A DNA stretch of 41,611 nt from Caryophanales bacterium UBA7029 (GCA_002494205.1 DLBE01000024.1:1-41611); one strand, 5' to 3'. Counted from the stretch's first letter, positions 25,285-33,612 are shown. Numbers and translations: made by a program. Notes: generated by a model not told the origin, from the letters alone.

Positions 25285-25340
25285 AGGCGCTGGAAATGGC
25301 GCCTCTCATTGTGAAAATAAAGAAATTTCAATGTCTTTTT
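25285..25340 (+). terminator. Two hairpins, the second terminator-like, after the degraded gene end
   Basis: The first is AGGCGC/GCGCCT (25285-25304) with an 8-base loop and no T-run. The second is CATT(GT)GAAA pairing TTTCAATG (25307-25333) with a two-base bulge, followed by TCTTTTT. The stretch 25127-25202 upstream is very AT-rich and holds nothing I can name. Confidence 0.55.
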
Positions 25341-25383
25341 GTGTATGTATTTTGCCATTTTTGATATATTGTAGTATATTAAA

Positions 25384-25412
25384 TTGACACTTTTAGGTAC
25401 ACAAACTATAAT
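25384..25412 (+). promoter_or_regulatory. Perfect consensus promoter, leaderless, for the DUF3990-HTH pair
   Basis: TTGACA (25384-25389), exactly 17 bases, TATAAT (25407-25412). Six bases separate the -10 from the ATG at 25419, so the predicted first transcribed base is the A of the ATG. There is no room for a Shine-Dalgarno. Confidence 0.8.
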
Positions 25413-25418
25413 ATTGAC

Positions 25419-26075
25419 ATGGAAAGAATTATCTATCACGGTAGTGAATTTATAATTGAAAAGCCTTTATATGGTAAAGGTAATATTCATAACGATTATG
25501 GACTTGGTTTTTACTGTTGTTCAAATAAAGAACTCGCAAAAGAATGGGCCGCTAAGAAAACAGGGTCAGGATTTATTAATAAATATAGTATTAGAGACGA
25601 TAGGTTAAAAATTCTCGACTTAACAAAACCACCACACAATGACGTTTTGCATTGGATCGCTTTATTAATGCATAATCGTGAACTCTCAAGTGATTTAAAA
25701 GATAATTTCCCAAAAGAACTAAAATATTTGGAAGAAAAATATCTCATTGATGTCTCGGATTATGACATTGTAATAGGTTATAGAGCAGACGATAGCTATT
25801 TCCGATTCCCAGAATCTTTTGTAAGAAGTGAGATAACATTAGAGTCACTTAACAAAATTTTTCAGGCTGGAGATTTAGGAAAGCAATATGTCTTAATTTC
25901 TCAAAGAGCATTTAATTTGGTTCATTTTTTAAGTTACGAGGAAGCTCTTGAACAGTCGAAAATTGATTATTATAAAAGAAAAAGCGGCGCTGATAAATTG
26001 TATGCTGATTTATTGAAGGAAGATCGTTATTTAAAAGGAACAAGACTTAGAGACCTAATAACTGATTATGAGTAA
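25419..26075 (+). CDS. DUF3990-type protein with ADP-ribosyltransferase-like motifs, probable toxin
   Basis: 218 residues. The start IIYHGS (His7), then DYGLGFYCCSNKELAKEWA (Tyr27, Tyr32) and a later KQYVLISQRAF with Gln156/Gln162 fit the H-Y-Q/E order of the DUF3990 family, which belongs to the ADP-ribosyltransferase fold. Such proteins are thought to modify a host or cell target using NAD; activity here is inference. The gene has the strongest promoter in the window and no leader. Its last 8 bases (ATGAGTAA) contain the start of the HTH gene, so translation is coupled. Toxin-then-antitoxin order and the overlap suggest a toxin-antitoxin module. It could also be a phage-defence effector. Confidence 0.75.
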   Translation: MERIIYHGSEFIIEKPLYGKGNIHNDYGLGFYCCSNKELAKEWAAKKTGSGFINKYSIRDDRLKILDLTKPPHNDVLHWIALLMHNRELSSDLKDNFPKELKYLEEKYLIDVSDYDIVIGYRADDSYFRFPESFVRSEITLESLNKIFQAGDLGKQYVLISQRAFNLVHFLSYEEALEQSKIDYYKRKSGADKLYADLLKEDRYLKGTRLRDLITDYE

Positions 26076-26661
26076 TTTTGATGTGAAAAAAGTTAAAGAA
26101 ATATTTTGTAGATTATTTGTTTTAGCGACCGAAAATAAAATGAATTTGGAAGCATTCACAAATCATCTTGCTAAAAGCAACTTTGCTAGTAGTATTGAAA
26201 ACAATTCATTTTCAGATTCTTTTAATCTTCCTCTTGAAAAAGTTTTTTATGAGATTACTGGCAATAACATTGATAAGGATACGAGTTTTGGAGTTTTTAA
26301 TGATGCTTATTGGTGTGGATATTCCTATTTTGAGATTCAACAACGAACAAGGAAGTCATTCGCTTTAATATTCTTAAAATTACCATTTGCAAAACTTATA
26401 GATTTATATCCGATATACCATGAAATGGATATCACATCACTTTTGGATTTTTTTAATAAACTTAATGCAGATAAAACGATTTTGCGATTGCTTTGTCAAA
26501 AAAATAACTGTTCTTTAAAAGAATTAAGCAATAAAACGGGCATTAATAAGGCAACACTTGCGAAATACAACGCAAACGACGAATATCTTCTTAAAGCATC
26601 ATTCAACAATGTATATAGAATTGCTAACTATTTTGATGTACCATACTCATTATTTTTGTGA
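26068..26661 (+). CDS. HTH protein, probable antitoxin of the DUF3990 pair
   Basis: 197 residues. The C-terminus (about 140-197) is an XRE-like helix-turn-helix: LRLLCQKNNCSLKELSNKTG, then INKATLAKYNAND and a closing NVYRIANYFDVPYSLFL. The N-terminal 135 residues are a separate helical domain with FWCGY-like residues (AYWCGYSYFEIQQRTRKSF) and LYPIYHEMDITSLLDFFNKL, a pattern I recall in HTH proteins encoded next to DUF3990 genes. That domain could bind the toxin while the HTH represses the promoter. The start overlaps the toxin end by 8 bases with no Shine-Dalgarno, so it depends on toxin translation. It ends in TGA. Confidence 0.7.
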   Translation: MSNFDVKKVKEIFCRLFVLATENKMNLEAFTNHLAKSNFASSIENNSFSDSFNLPLEKVFYEITGNNIDKDTSFGVFNDAYWCGYSYFEIQQRTRKSFALIFLKLPFAKLIDLYPIYHEMDITSLLDFFNKLNADKTILRLLCQKNNCSLKELSNKTGINKATLAKYNANDEYLLKASFNNVYRIANYFDVPYSLFL

Positions 26662-26676
26662 CAGATTTTGAAAATT

Positions 26677-26707
26677 CTCAAAACACAAAAGATATAAACG
26701 TTTTGAG
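26677..26707. repeat. Perfect 8-base inverted repeat after the DUF3990-HTH pair
   Basis: CTCAAAAC (26677-26684) and GTTTTGAG (26700-26707) enclose a 15-base loop. No T-run follows, so it is not an ordinary terminator. It starts 15 bases after the HTH stop. It could be an operator, a junction mark or a weak transcript-end hairpin. Confidence 0.6.
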
Positions 26708-26801
26708 TAAGGATCATTCGAAAGAAGGCATGTAACCTCAAACGACTTAAAACTTAGTAATTTTTGTCTACAAAGTTGTATAATTTTAACGAGGTCGTTT
26801 T

Positions 26802-27722
26802 ATGTCAAAATATAGAGAAGTAAAAATAGTAGATAATTTCTATCAAAATAGTTTGTTTTATCCAATGCCGACGGTTGCAATTTCAACCTTAGCAGAAGAT
26901 GGATCTACAACAATTGGAGCCTATTCTTTAGTGTTTCCGTATTATATTGCTGGAAAAGATTATTATGCGATGATTTTAGAATGCAGAAACTCATCAAATA
27001 CTGCGCAGAACATATTAAGAACAGGCAAATGTGCTTTGAATTTTATCTTTGATAACAGAAAAGATTTTAAAGAACTTGTCCGCCTAGGATTTCCTGGTAA
27101 AACTCCTCAAGAAAAGATGAAGGATTGCCACTTCAAATTAATTAAAGGAGAAGCTGAAGGCGAAAGACCATTAATTTTAGAAGATGCATACCAAGTTCTT
27201 GAATGCACTTGGGACGAATCTTTAGAAAAAGGTTATGAATCAAAGAAACATATTGGTGAATTAGAGGGTGTAGAACCTCCTTACAAAGATTTCAATGGTA
27301 TTACATCAAAATTCGGTTGTCACTTTATCTTAAAAATAGACAAGATTTTGATGGTTGAGAAATTCGCGGATAACTTAAAGAATGGTTTAAAGAGAAATTC
27401 TTTCCCTAAAGTACCAGTTGATTATGGTTATCACGATTCTAAAAACTTTTGGTATATGAGATTTGGTGGTCTTAAACCAGTTTCAGAACCAATCGCTGCG
27501 ACTAATGCCGGATCTGTTGAATCGGTTATGTATTGTGCGGAAAGATTAGATACAAAAGTTAAATTTACAAAAGAAGCGTGTGAACTATACGTAAAAATTC
27601 CTCGACCATTTATGAAAGCGGCTTTAACTCAAATTGCAAAAATAGCCGAAGAGAACGGAATAATGGTTATTGATAAAGCAGCAGCCGAAAAGATTGCCGA
27701 AATAAGAAAAAAGTCAAAATAG
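26802..27722 (+). CDS. Flavin reductase-like protein (FMN-binding split barrel)
   Basis: 306 residues. The N-terminal 200 residues match the flavin-reductase/flavoredoxin split-barrel pattern: YPMPTVAISTLAEDGSTTIG, SLVFPYYIAGKDYYAMILEC, SSNTAQNILRTGKCALNF. An extra C-terminal segment (about 220-306) holds AATNAGSVESVMYCAERLD and KIPRPFMKAALTQIAKIAEE. Such proteins bind FMN and pass electrons or reduce flavin; the physiological donor is unknown. GAGG lies before the ATG and TATAAT lies at 26779-26784. It is monocistronic, with a terminator after it. Confidence 0.82.
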   Translation: MSKYREVKIVDNFYQNSLFYPMPTVAISTLAEDGSTTIGAYSLVFPYYIAGKDYYAMILECRNSSNTAQNILRTGKCALNFIFDNRKDFKELVRLGFPGKTPQEKMKDCHFKLIKGEAEGERPLILEDAYQVLECTWDESLEKGYESKKHIGELEGVEPPYKDFNGITSKFGCHFILKIDKILMVEKFADNLKNGLKRNSFPKVPVDYGYHDSKNFWYMRFGGLKPVSEPIAATNAGSVESVMYCAERLDTKVKFTKEACELYVKIPRPFMKAALTQIAKIAEENGIMVIDKAAAEKIAEIRKKSK

Positions 27723-27753
27723 TCAGGAAAAACCTATAAATTTTTTAAGAAAT

Positions 27754-27789
27754 AGATAATTGTGAATTCGATTATCTTTTTCTTTTTAA
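27754..27789 (+). terminator. Terminator after the flavin reductase gene
   Basis: The perfect 7-base stem AGATAAT/ATTATCT (27754-27760 with 27771-27777) has a 10-base loop and is followed by TTTTCTTTTT. Confidence 0.75.
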
Positions 27790-27793
27790 ATTG

Positions 27794-27815
27794 ACTGTGA
27801 TAGCATATACACAGT
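27794..27815. repeat. Dyad ACTGTG-N10-CACAGT ahead of the GtrA-fusion operon
   Basis: Six-base arms ACTGTG and CACAGT enclose 10 bases, followed by a T-run (27814-27820). TTGACT (27791-27796) overlaps the left arm. It may be a second terminator for the gene before or an operator for the operon after; spacing to the ATG at 27846 (30 bases, AAGGAA site between) fits the latter. Confidence 0.5.
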
Positions 27816-27845
27816 TTTTTTAATTTTAAAAAAGGAACTTTATAT

Positions 27846-29348
27846 ATGGAAAACGAAAAAGCAAAAAAAGAACATAGCACTTTTTGGAAAGAATTCTGGA
27901 GAACAGTTAAATATTTCCTTGTAGCTGGATTAGCAGGATTAATTCAATTTGGTGTTTGTACCTTATTTGATGAAGTATTTTATGCAAAATTTGAAGGCCA
28001 ATATTACTATGTATTTTACTTTGTTGCATTAGTCTTATCTGTTCTTTGGAACTTCACCATAAATAGAAGCGTTACATTCAAATCAGTAGGCAACGTTCCT
28101 AAAGCAATGCTTAAGGTATTGGCTTACTATGTTGTTTTTACTCCTCTTTCACTCCAATTCTCCTACTACGCAATTGGTTGGAAGATTCCAGATATGGTAG
28201 TTACCGTAATAAATATTTTAGTAAACGGTATAACCGAATACTTATTTATGAGATTGTTTGTATTTAAGAAAGAAATTGATACTCTTAATGAGCAAACAAA
28301 GAAACCATTATCATTTAAATTTGTTTTCTTTGTTGTATGGGTCATTGCAGTTGTCCTTTTAGGACTTAACGGTATTATTCTTGCAATTTCTAATACAACT
28401 TGGGTTGTTCTTTGGGTTTTTGTTGGTCTTGCTGCTGTTACTCTTATATGGGGAACAATCTTTTTGATTGTTAGACACAATTTAAGAAAGGTTGGTAAAG
28501 ATATTGGAGATCGTAGAGATGCTAAATTAATTAGAGATGTTGACGGAATTCATATCGCTATGGCCCAACTTTATAATGGTAGAACTCAAAATGAAGCTTA
28601 TATTAATGAACAAGTTGATTTGCAACCTCTAAAAGATTGGATTGCAAAACATCCAGATGAAGAATTCAAATATACTTTCTTCCATATTCTTGTTGCGGCT
28701 TTACTAAAGATGTTAATACTTAGACCTAGATTAAATAGATTTATCTCTAATAGACACTATTATCAGAAAGATGAACGCTCTATTGGGTTCATTGTTAAAA
28801 GACAATTTTCAGATGATGGTGGAGAAGGAATGGCTGTTGTTCGTGCTGTTGAACAAACAAACATCTTTGATGTTCATAAATTGATTAAAGAACAAGTCAT
28901 ACCTTGTAGAAAAGGAAATCATTCTGGTGCTGAAAATGCATTAGATATATTTAAAAAATTACCTCATTGGCTTACATGCGTTGTTTTTAACACAATTATG
29001 CGCTGGTCTAAAAAAGGAAAACTTCCTAGATCACTTATGGAAGGAGATTCAAACCATTGTTCCGCATTTGTCACTAATTTAGGCTCAATAGGACTTAAAT
29101 GTGGTTACCATCATTTGATGGAATATGGAACAAACTCAATATTTGTTGTTATTGGTCAAAAGAAAATGACTCCTTTTTATAAAGAAGATGGAAGTGTTGA
29201 AATGAGAGAAACACTTGATGTTGGATTTACTATTGATGAAAGAATTGCAGATGGTTATTACTATGCAAAATCAATGAAAATCTTCAGAAAAGTACTAGAA
29301 AATCCAGAATTACTTGAACTTCCATTTGATACAGAGGTAGAAATCTAA
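27846..29348 (+). CDS. Fusion of a GtrA-like membrane domain and a CAT/E2-like acyltransferase domain
   Basis: 500 residues. Residues about 15-140 form four hydrophobic helices of the GtrA type (VLSVLWNFTINRSVTFKS is the family-like loop), which in known relatives move lipid-linked sugars. Two more helices follow (about 157-205). Residues 225-490 match the chloramphenicol-acetyltransferase / 2-oxoacid dehydrogenase E2 catalytic fold: FKYTFFHILVAALLKMLILR, GSIGLKCGYHHLMEYGTNSI and the closing FTIDERIADG. In that last motif the usual DHRxxDG has Glu465 where the catalytic His should be, while Asp469 remains. It may act on a lipid-bound or surface substrate, or be a non-catalytic derivative. It is the first gene of a four-gene operon. 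Confidence 0.78.
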   Translation: MENEKAKKEHSTFWKEFWRTVKYFLVAGLAGLIQFGVCTLFDEVFYAKFEGQYYYVFYFVALVLSVLWNFTINRSVTFKSVGNVPKAMLKVLAYYVVFTPLSLQFSYYAIGWKIPDMVVTVINILVNGITEYLFMRLFVFKKEIDTLNEQTKKPLSFKFVFFVVWVIAVVLLGLNGIILAISNTTWVVLWVFVGLAAVTLIWGTIFLIVRHNLRKVGKDIGDRRDAKLIRDVDGIHIAMAQLYNGRTQNEAYINEQVDLQPLKDWIAKHPDEEFKYTFFHILVAALLKMLILRPRLNRFISNRHYYQKDERSIGFIVKRQFSDDGGEGMAVVRAVEQTNIFDVHKLIKEQVIPCRKGNHSGAENALDIFKKLPHWLTCVVFNTIMRWSKKGKLPRSLMEGDSNHCSAFVTNLGSIGLKCGYHHLMEYGTNSIFVVIGQKKMTPFYKEDGSVEMRETLDVGFTIDERIADGYYYAKSMKIFRKVLENPELLELPFDTEVEI

Positions 29349-29349
29349 A

Positions 29350-31059
29350 ATGAAAGAACTTTATAAAACCCCATGGGAAAGTTCGATGGGTGAAGTTCCA
29401 ATGCATTTGGATTATTTTCAAGGCATGATGGTTGAGTTTGTTGAAGAAGTTGCAGACAAATACCCAAATGTTATTGCGCTTAATTTCATGCACACCAAAA
29501 TTACATATAGAGAACTTGTAGAAGAAATTCATAGAACCGCAAAATCATTTCAAGCCATAGGATTAAAAGAAGGGGATCATGTAGTTATTGCGATGCCAAA
29601 CTGCCCACAAGGCATTTATGCCTTCTATGCAGTTAACTTAATTGGTGGTGTTGCTCATATGATTCACCCGCTAAGTGCAGAAAAAGAAATTTTGTTCTAT
29701 ATTCAAGATTCTAAGTGCAAATTAGTTTTAACCATAAATGCTTTCTATAAGAAATTTATTCCTGCAATTACGGAAGGAAATGTAGAACATTTCTTGTTAG
29801 CAAATCTTAAAGATGTTTTAAATCCTTTAATGAAAGTCGGCTTTCAAATAACAACAGGTAGAAAAATACCTAAACTTCCAAAAGATGGTTCGAATATTAC
29901 TTGGAAGAACTTCATTAAACTAGGAAATGACCGCGAACTTATACGCGCTCATAAAGATAAAGATGAGACAGCTGTCGTTCTTTATTCAGGGGGAACAACA
30001 GGAACTCCTAAAGGAATTGCCTTATCTAACCTAAATTTTAACGCTTTAGCGGCTCAAATCGTGGCTACAAACCCAATGTATAGGGTAAGTGACACCATGC
30101 TCGCAGCTATGCCTTTATTCCATGGATTTGGTTTAGGCGTATGTGTTCACTCAATACTTTGCGGTGGCGGAACTTGTATTTTGGTTCCAAGGTTTACCGC
30201 AGATTCATATTCTAAGCTTGTTGTTAAATATCGCTGCAATTTTATTGCAGGTGTCCCAACATTATATGAAGCTTTAACAAGAACAAAAGTAATGAATAAA
30301 GCTGATTTATCATGCCTAAAAGGCGTATTTTCAGGCGGAGATTCTCTTTCTGTTGAACTAAAAAAGAAATTTGATACGTTTTTAAAGGATCATAAAGCCA
30401 CAATTCAAATAAGAGAAGGCTATGGAACAACTGAATGTGTTACAGCTTCTTGTTTAACACCTTTAACTAAAGCAAAAGAAGGCTCTATAGGTATTCCTTT
30501 CCCTGATACTTACTATAAAATAGTAAAACCAGGAACTGATGATGAACTCCCTTATGGTGAAGAGGGCGAAATTATTCTCGCTGGACCAACTGTAATGAAA
30601 GAATACACAAATCATCCCGAAGAAACTGCTGATACACTCCACAAAGATAAATTTGGAACTGTATGGTTACATACTGGAGATCTTGGTTATATGGATGACG
30701 AAGGTTTTATTTACTTTAGAGGAAGAATTAAAAGACTTATCATAACTAGTGGTTATAACGTTTATCCAGCTCAGATTGAAAATATTATTGAAAAACATGA
30801 TGCAGTTCAAATGAGTTGTGTAATTGGCGTTCCAGACCCATATAGAATGCATAAAGTCAAAGCTTATATTGTTCTTAAAAAAGGAAAAGTCCCATCTGAA
30901 TTATTAAAGCAGTCAATATTAAATCACTGCAAAAAATATATCGCGAAATACGCGATGCCTAGAGAAATTGAATTTAGGGACGATCTTCCAAAAACTTTGG
31001 TTGGAAAAGTTGCCTATCGTCAGCTTGAAGAAGAAGTCTTAAATAATATGAAAGAGTAG
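29350..31059 (+). CDS. AMP-forming acyl-CoA synthetase/ligase (ANL superfamily)
   Basis: 569 residues. It activates a carboxylate to an acyl-adenylate and normally transfers it to CoA. Motifs: P-loop YSGGTTGTPKG, GYGTTE (around 358-363), HTGDLGYMDDEGF, RIKRLIITSGYNVYP and, near the end, PKTLVGKVAYR with the catalytic Lys. The start is 1 base after the stop of the GtrA-acyltransferase fusion, so it may supply the acyl donor for that protein. The acyl substrate (fatty or aryl acid) cannot be told. No carrier-protein gene is visible in the window. Confidence 0.92.
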   Translation: MKELYKTPWESSMGEVPMHLDYFQGMMVEFVEEVADKYPNVIALNFMHTKITYRELVEEIHRTAKSFQAIGLKEGDHVVIAMPNCPQGIYAFYAVNLIGGVAHMIHPLSAEKEILFYIQDSKCKLVLTINAFYKKFIPAITEGNVEHFLLANLKDVLNPLMKVGFQITTGRKIPKLPKDGSNITWKNFIKLGNDRELIRAHKDKDETAVVLYSGGTTGTPKGIALSNLNFNALAAQIVATNPMYRVSDTMLAAMPLFHGFGLGVCVHSILCGGGTCILVPRFTADSYSKLVVKYRCNFIAGVPTLYEALTRTKVMNKADLSCLKGVFSGGDSLSVELKKKFDTFLKDHKATIQIREGYGTTECVTASCLTPLTKAKEGSIGIPFPDTYYKIVKPGTDDELPYGEEGEIILAGPTVMKEYTNHPEETADTLHKDKFGTVWLHTGDLGYMDDEGFIYFRGRIKRLIITSGYNVYPAQIENIIEKHDAVQMSCVIGVPDPYRMHKVKAYIVLKKGKVPSELLKQSILNHCKKYIAKYAMPREIEFRDDLPKTLVGKVAYRQLEEEVLNNMKE

Positions 31060-31068
31060 GAAAAAACC

Positions 31069-31767
31069 ATGAAAAATCACGCAAAAACACTATTATTTGG
31101 AATCTATGCAGGCCTTGCAATTGGCTTTGGTGGATTGCTCAATATTATCGCAAACACACTTCTAAAAGATTATGCTCCTTGGGGTCGTATTTTGGGTTCG
31201 TTTTTGTTCCCTATTGGACTTACATTAGTTTGTTTTCTTGGCCTAAATCTTTTTACAGGTAAGATTGGATACCTTTTTGATAACAAAAAAGATTATTTAG
31301 GATTTCTAGGTCTCGTATACTTAGGAAATCTAATTGGAGCTTTGCTTATCGGATTGTTCTGTTATTTAGTTTTCCAGAACACCGGTTTATATTGGACTAA
31401 CTCAGGCATTGCTTTAGCAAAGATAACTGTGCCGAAGTTTTTAGATATTATGAAACAGTTTGCTGGAGCAGTTTTGTGCGGTGTTTGCGTATACGTTGCT
31501 GTTTTCTGTTACAAAATATTTAAAAATGTGATTTTAAAAGTTATTGGTATTTTTGTACCAATATTCTTGTTTGTTTTCTTTAAGTTTGATCACTGCATTG
31601 CAAATATGTATTATTTCATGTTCTATCCAGAATGCTACGCTAATGGTTATGCATATCTTAGTTTAGTGATTGTTACCCTCGGAAATTCACTTGGAGCAAT
31701 AGCTTTAAACGAACTTATAAAAGCATTCAAAAAACTATTCTTAAAAAATGACAAAAAAAGTATATAA
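31069..31767 (+). CDS. Formate/nitrite transporter (FNT) family channel
   Basis: 232 residues with six hydrophobic helices. FNT marks: LFGIYAGLAIGFGGLLNIIA near the start, FPIGLTLVCFLGLNLFTG (the ELFTG-like loop), and FKFDHCIANMYYF near residue 175, matching the family GFEHSVANM segment whose His lines the pore. Family members conduct formate, nitrite, hydrosulfide or short acids with protons. In an anaerobe formate or a short organic acid is the most likely cargo. It lies 9 bases after the ligase gene and shares 20 bases with the hydrolase gene. Confidence 0.85.
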   Translation: MKNHAKTLLFGIYAGLAIGFGGLLNIIANTLLKDYAPWGRILGSFLFPIGLTLVCFLGLNLFTGKIGYLFDNKKDYLGFLGLVYLGNLIGALLIGLFCYLVFQNTGLYWTNSGIALAKITVPKFLDIMKQFAGAVLCGVCVYVAVFCYKIFKNVILKVIGIFVPIFLFVFFKFDHCIANMYYFMFYPECYANGYAYLSLVIVTLGNSLGAIALNELIKAFKKLFLKNDKKSI

Positions 31768-32617
31768 AATACCTTATCTTGGATATCACACAAGAGCTTA
31801 TGTTTTAGGCAACTTAAATAGTGGCATTCCTTTAATCATTTTGCATGGTGGACCTGGTGGTTGCATTGAACGTTATGAACCACTTGAAAAATTGGCAGAA
31901 TTTGGGATTCCTTTAATCTTCTATGATCAACTTGGATGTGGTTATTCAAAAGTGCCAAAGAACCACAAAATCATATGGAATTTCCCTGTTTTTCTCGATG
32001 AATTCACGAATTTAGTTAGATATTTTAAACTTAAAAAATATAACGTTTTAGGGCATTCTTGGGGTGGCATGCTGGCCCTTGAATATGTCTGTAATTTTGA
32101 CCATAAAGGCCTCGAAAAATTAATCCTTTTTTCAACCCTTCCTTCGACAAAAATTTGGAATGAAGAACACATCAAAATATTCGATGAATTTAGCCCTTCC
32201 GAAAAGGCCGCCTTATTAGCAGAAAAAGACGGTCAAAAATATGATAAAAAGGAATACAAAAAAGCAGTAAAAAAGTTTATTAAAAATCATGTTGGAAAAA
32301 AGAGTACTGAACTTTATCCGTTTAAACGCAAAAAATTTCCAAAAACCAATAAGGAAATTTATGAAAAGATGTGGGGCAAGTCAGAATTTTTTGGAACAGG
32401 AACTTTGAAAGACTGGAATGTTGAATCAAAACTTAAAAATATTGATGTTCCAACTCTAATATTATCTGGAGCTTTAGATGAATCATCTCCAAGGATGAAT
32501 GAACTCATGAATAAAGAGATAAAAAATTCAAAATGGGTTCTATTAAAAAAGTCTCATCACATTGGCTATGTTGAAGAGACTAATCTAGTTATCGAAACAA
32601 TTAAGAACTTTATTTAA
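31748..32617 (+). CDS. Alpha/beta hydrolase, proline iminopeptidase-like
   Basis: 289 residues. LHGGPGGCIERYEPL is the oxyanion motif, GHSWGGMLALEY has the nucleophile Ser, and the acid and base are in SGALDESSP and KKSHHIGYVEE. These and the HGGPGG motif put it with proline iminopeptidase-type hydrolases, which remove N-terminal Pro or act on amides. It overlaps the FNT gene by 20 bases in another frame (ATG at 31748, with no clear Shine-Dalgarno), and the adenosine deaminase gene by 8 bases at the 3' end. Confidence 0.88.
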   Translation: MTKKVYKIPYLGYHTRAYVLGNLNSGIPLIILHGGPGGCIERYEPLEKLAEFGIPLIFYDQLGCGYSKVPKNHKIIWNFPVFLDEFTNLVRYFKLKKYNVLGHSWGGMLALEYVCNFDHKGLEKLILFSTLPSTKIWNEEHIKIFDEFSPSEKAALLAEKDGQKYDKKEYKKAVKKFIKNHVGKKSTELYPFKRKKFPKTNKEIYEKMWGKSEFFGTGTLKDWNVESKLKNIDVPTLILSGALDESSPRMNELMNKEIKNSKWVLLKKSHHIGYVEETNLVIETIKNFI

Positions 32618-33599
32618 TAAGTTCCAAAAGATATCTCTTAATTTTGTCACTTGCAAAAGAAGATTTTATCGAATTTAGTGCAAATTCCCGCAAATTTTCT
32701 TCACTAAAGCCTAATTTTACAAGAGTTTCATATTCTTGTTTGAGAGTTGTGTTGGACACAGTCATATCATCGGTGTTAATTGAAATTTTAACACCTTTTT
32801 TAATGAATTCTTTAAGTGGAAGATCCTCGTATTTTGAGATTGTCTTGGTATCTAAATTAGATTTTGGGCAAACCTCTAAAGTCACGCCTCTTTTCGCGAG
32901 TTCTTTTATTACGTTATCATCTTCAATTGAATGGATACCGTGACCAATTCTTACTGCTCCATACTTTAAAGCTGATTTTACTGAAGATGCACCAGCTGCT
33001 TCACCTGCATGGATTGTTAATGGAATACCTAATTTGTTGATAAGTTTAAATTCTTCATCAAACATCTCATTAGGAAATAGTGCTTCTGCTCCTGCTAAGT
33101 CCATTGCAACAACGCCGTTACCTAAAAATTTCTTTGCAATGCTAATAGTTTCAAGATTCAATTTTAAGTTATCTTTTCCTCTCATCATGCAGAGTATTAA
33201 ATTCGAAAATATGCCTGATTTCTCGGCGATTTTGCATGTTTTTATTAAAGTTTCAACTACTTCTTCTTGTGTTAAACCTTTGGCGGTAGAAAGTTGTGGG
33301 GCCATACGTATTTCGACATACTTGAGGCCATCATTTTTTAATCTTTCTAATAAATCGAGAGTACATAACTCTAAACCTTCTTTTGTTTGTAGAACTAAAT
33401 TAGGCAAAGAAAAGCGCTCTAGATATTCGTTTAATGACCCACAATTATCGGGTACCATTAAATGTCTATTTAATTCTTCTTCATTAAAAGATGGTAATTT
33501 TATGTTTTCTTTTTTGGCTACTTCAATAATAGACTTAGCCGATAAAGAGCCGTCTAAATGCAAGTGGAGATCAACAATAGCGTATTTTTTGTAGTTCAT
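32610..33599 (-). CDS. add: Adenosine deaminase
   Basis: 329 residues. It converts adenosine to inosine. Zinc ligands and catalytic groups: DLHLHLDGS at residues 10-18, TIHAGEAAG (His and Glu), RIGHGIHS, and SINTDDMTVS with the two Asp. YVEIRMAPQL is also typical. The enzyme feeds purine salvage, as does Prs downstream on the other strand. It converges with the hydrolase gene, overlapping by 8 bases. No Shine-Dalgarno precedes the ATG. Confidence 0.94.
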   Translation of the reverse strand: MNYKKYAIVDLHLHLDGSLSAKSIIEVAKKENIKLPSFNEEELNRHLMVPDNCGSLNEYLERFSLPNLVLQTKEGLELCTLDLLERLKNDGLKYVEIRMAPQLSTAKGLTQEEVVETLIKTCKIAEKSGIFSNLILCMMRGKDNLKLNLETISIAKKFLGNGVVAMDLAGAEALFPNEMFDEEFKLINKLGIPLTIHAGEAAGASSVKSALKYGAVRIGHGIHSIEDDNVIKELAKRGVTLEVCPKSNLDTKTISKYEDLPLKEFIKKGVKISINTDDMTVSNTTLKQEYETLVKLGFSEENLREFALNSIKSSFASDKIKRYLLELIK

Positions 33600-33606
33600 T
33601 TAAATA

Positions 33607-33612
33607 ATTATA
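33607..33612 (-). promoter_or_regulatory. -10 element of add, near-leaderless
   Basis: TATAAT on the minus strand lies 7 bases before the ATG at 33599, so the predicted leader is about 1 base. No convincing -35 is seen at 17 bases. Confidence 0.45.

Noticed and set aside
26740..26800. Distant inverted repeat AAACGAC ... GTCGTTT ahead of the flavin reductase gene
   Set aside because: Seven-base arms 47 bases apart are expected by chance in such DNA; pairing could cover the ribosome site, but nothing else supports it.
27791..27796. TTGACT as a -35 for the GtrA-fusion operon
   Set aside because: No -10 lies at 16-18 bases from it; the matching stretch is the T-run.
33034..33594. 186-residue ORF on the plus strand
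   Set aside because: It lies wholly opposite the adenosine deaminase gene, whose motifs are all intact; it is a shadow.
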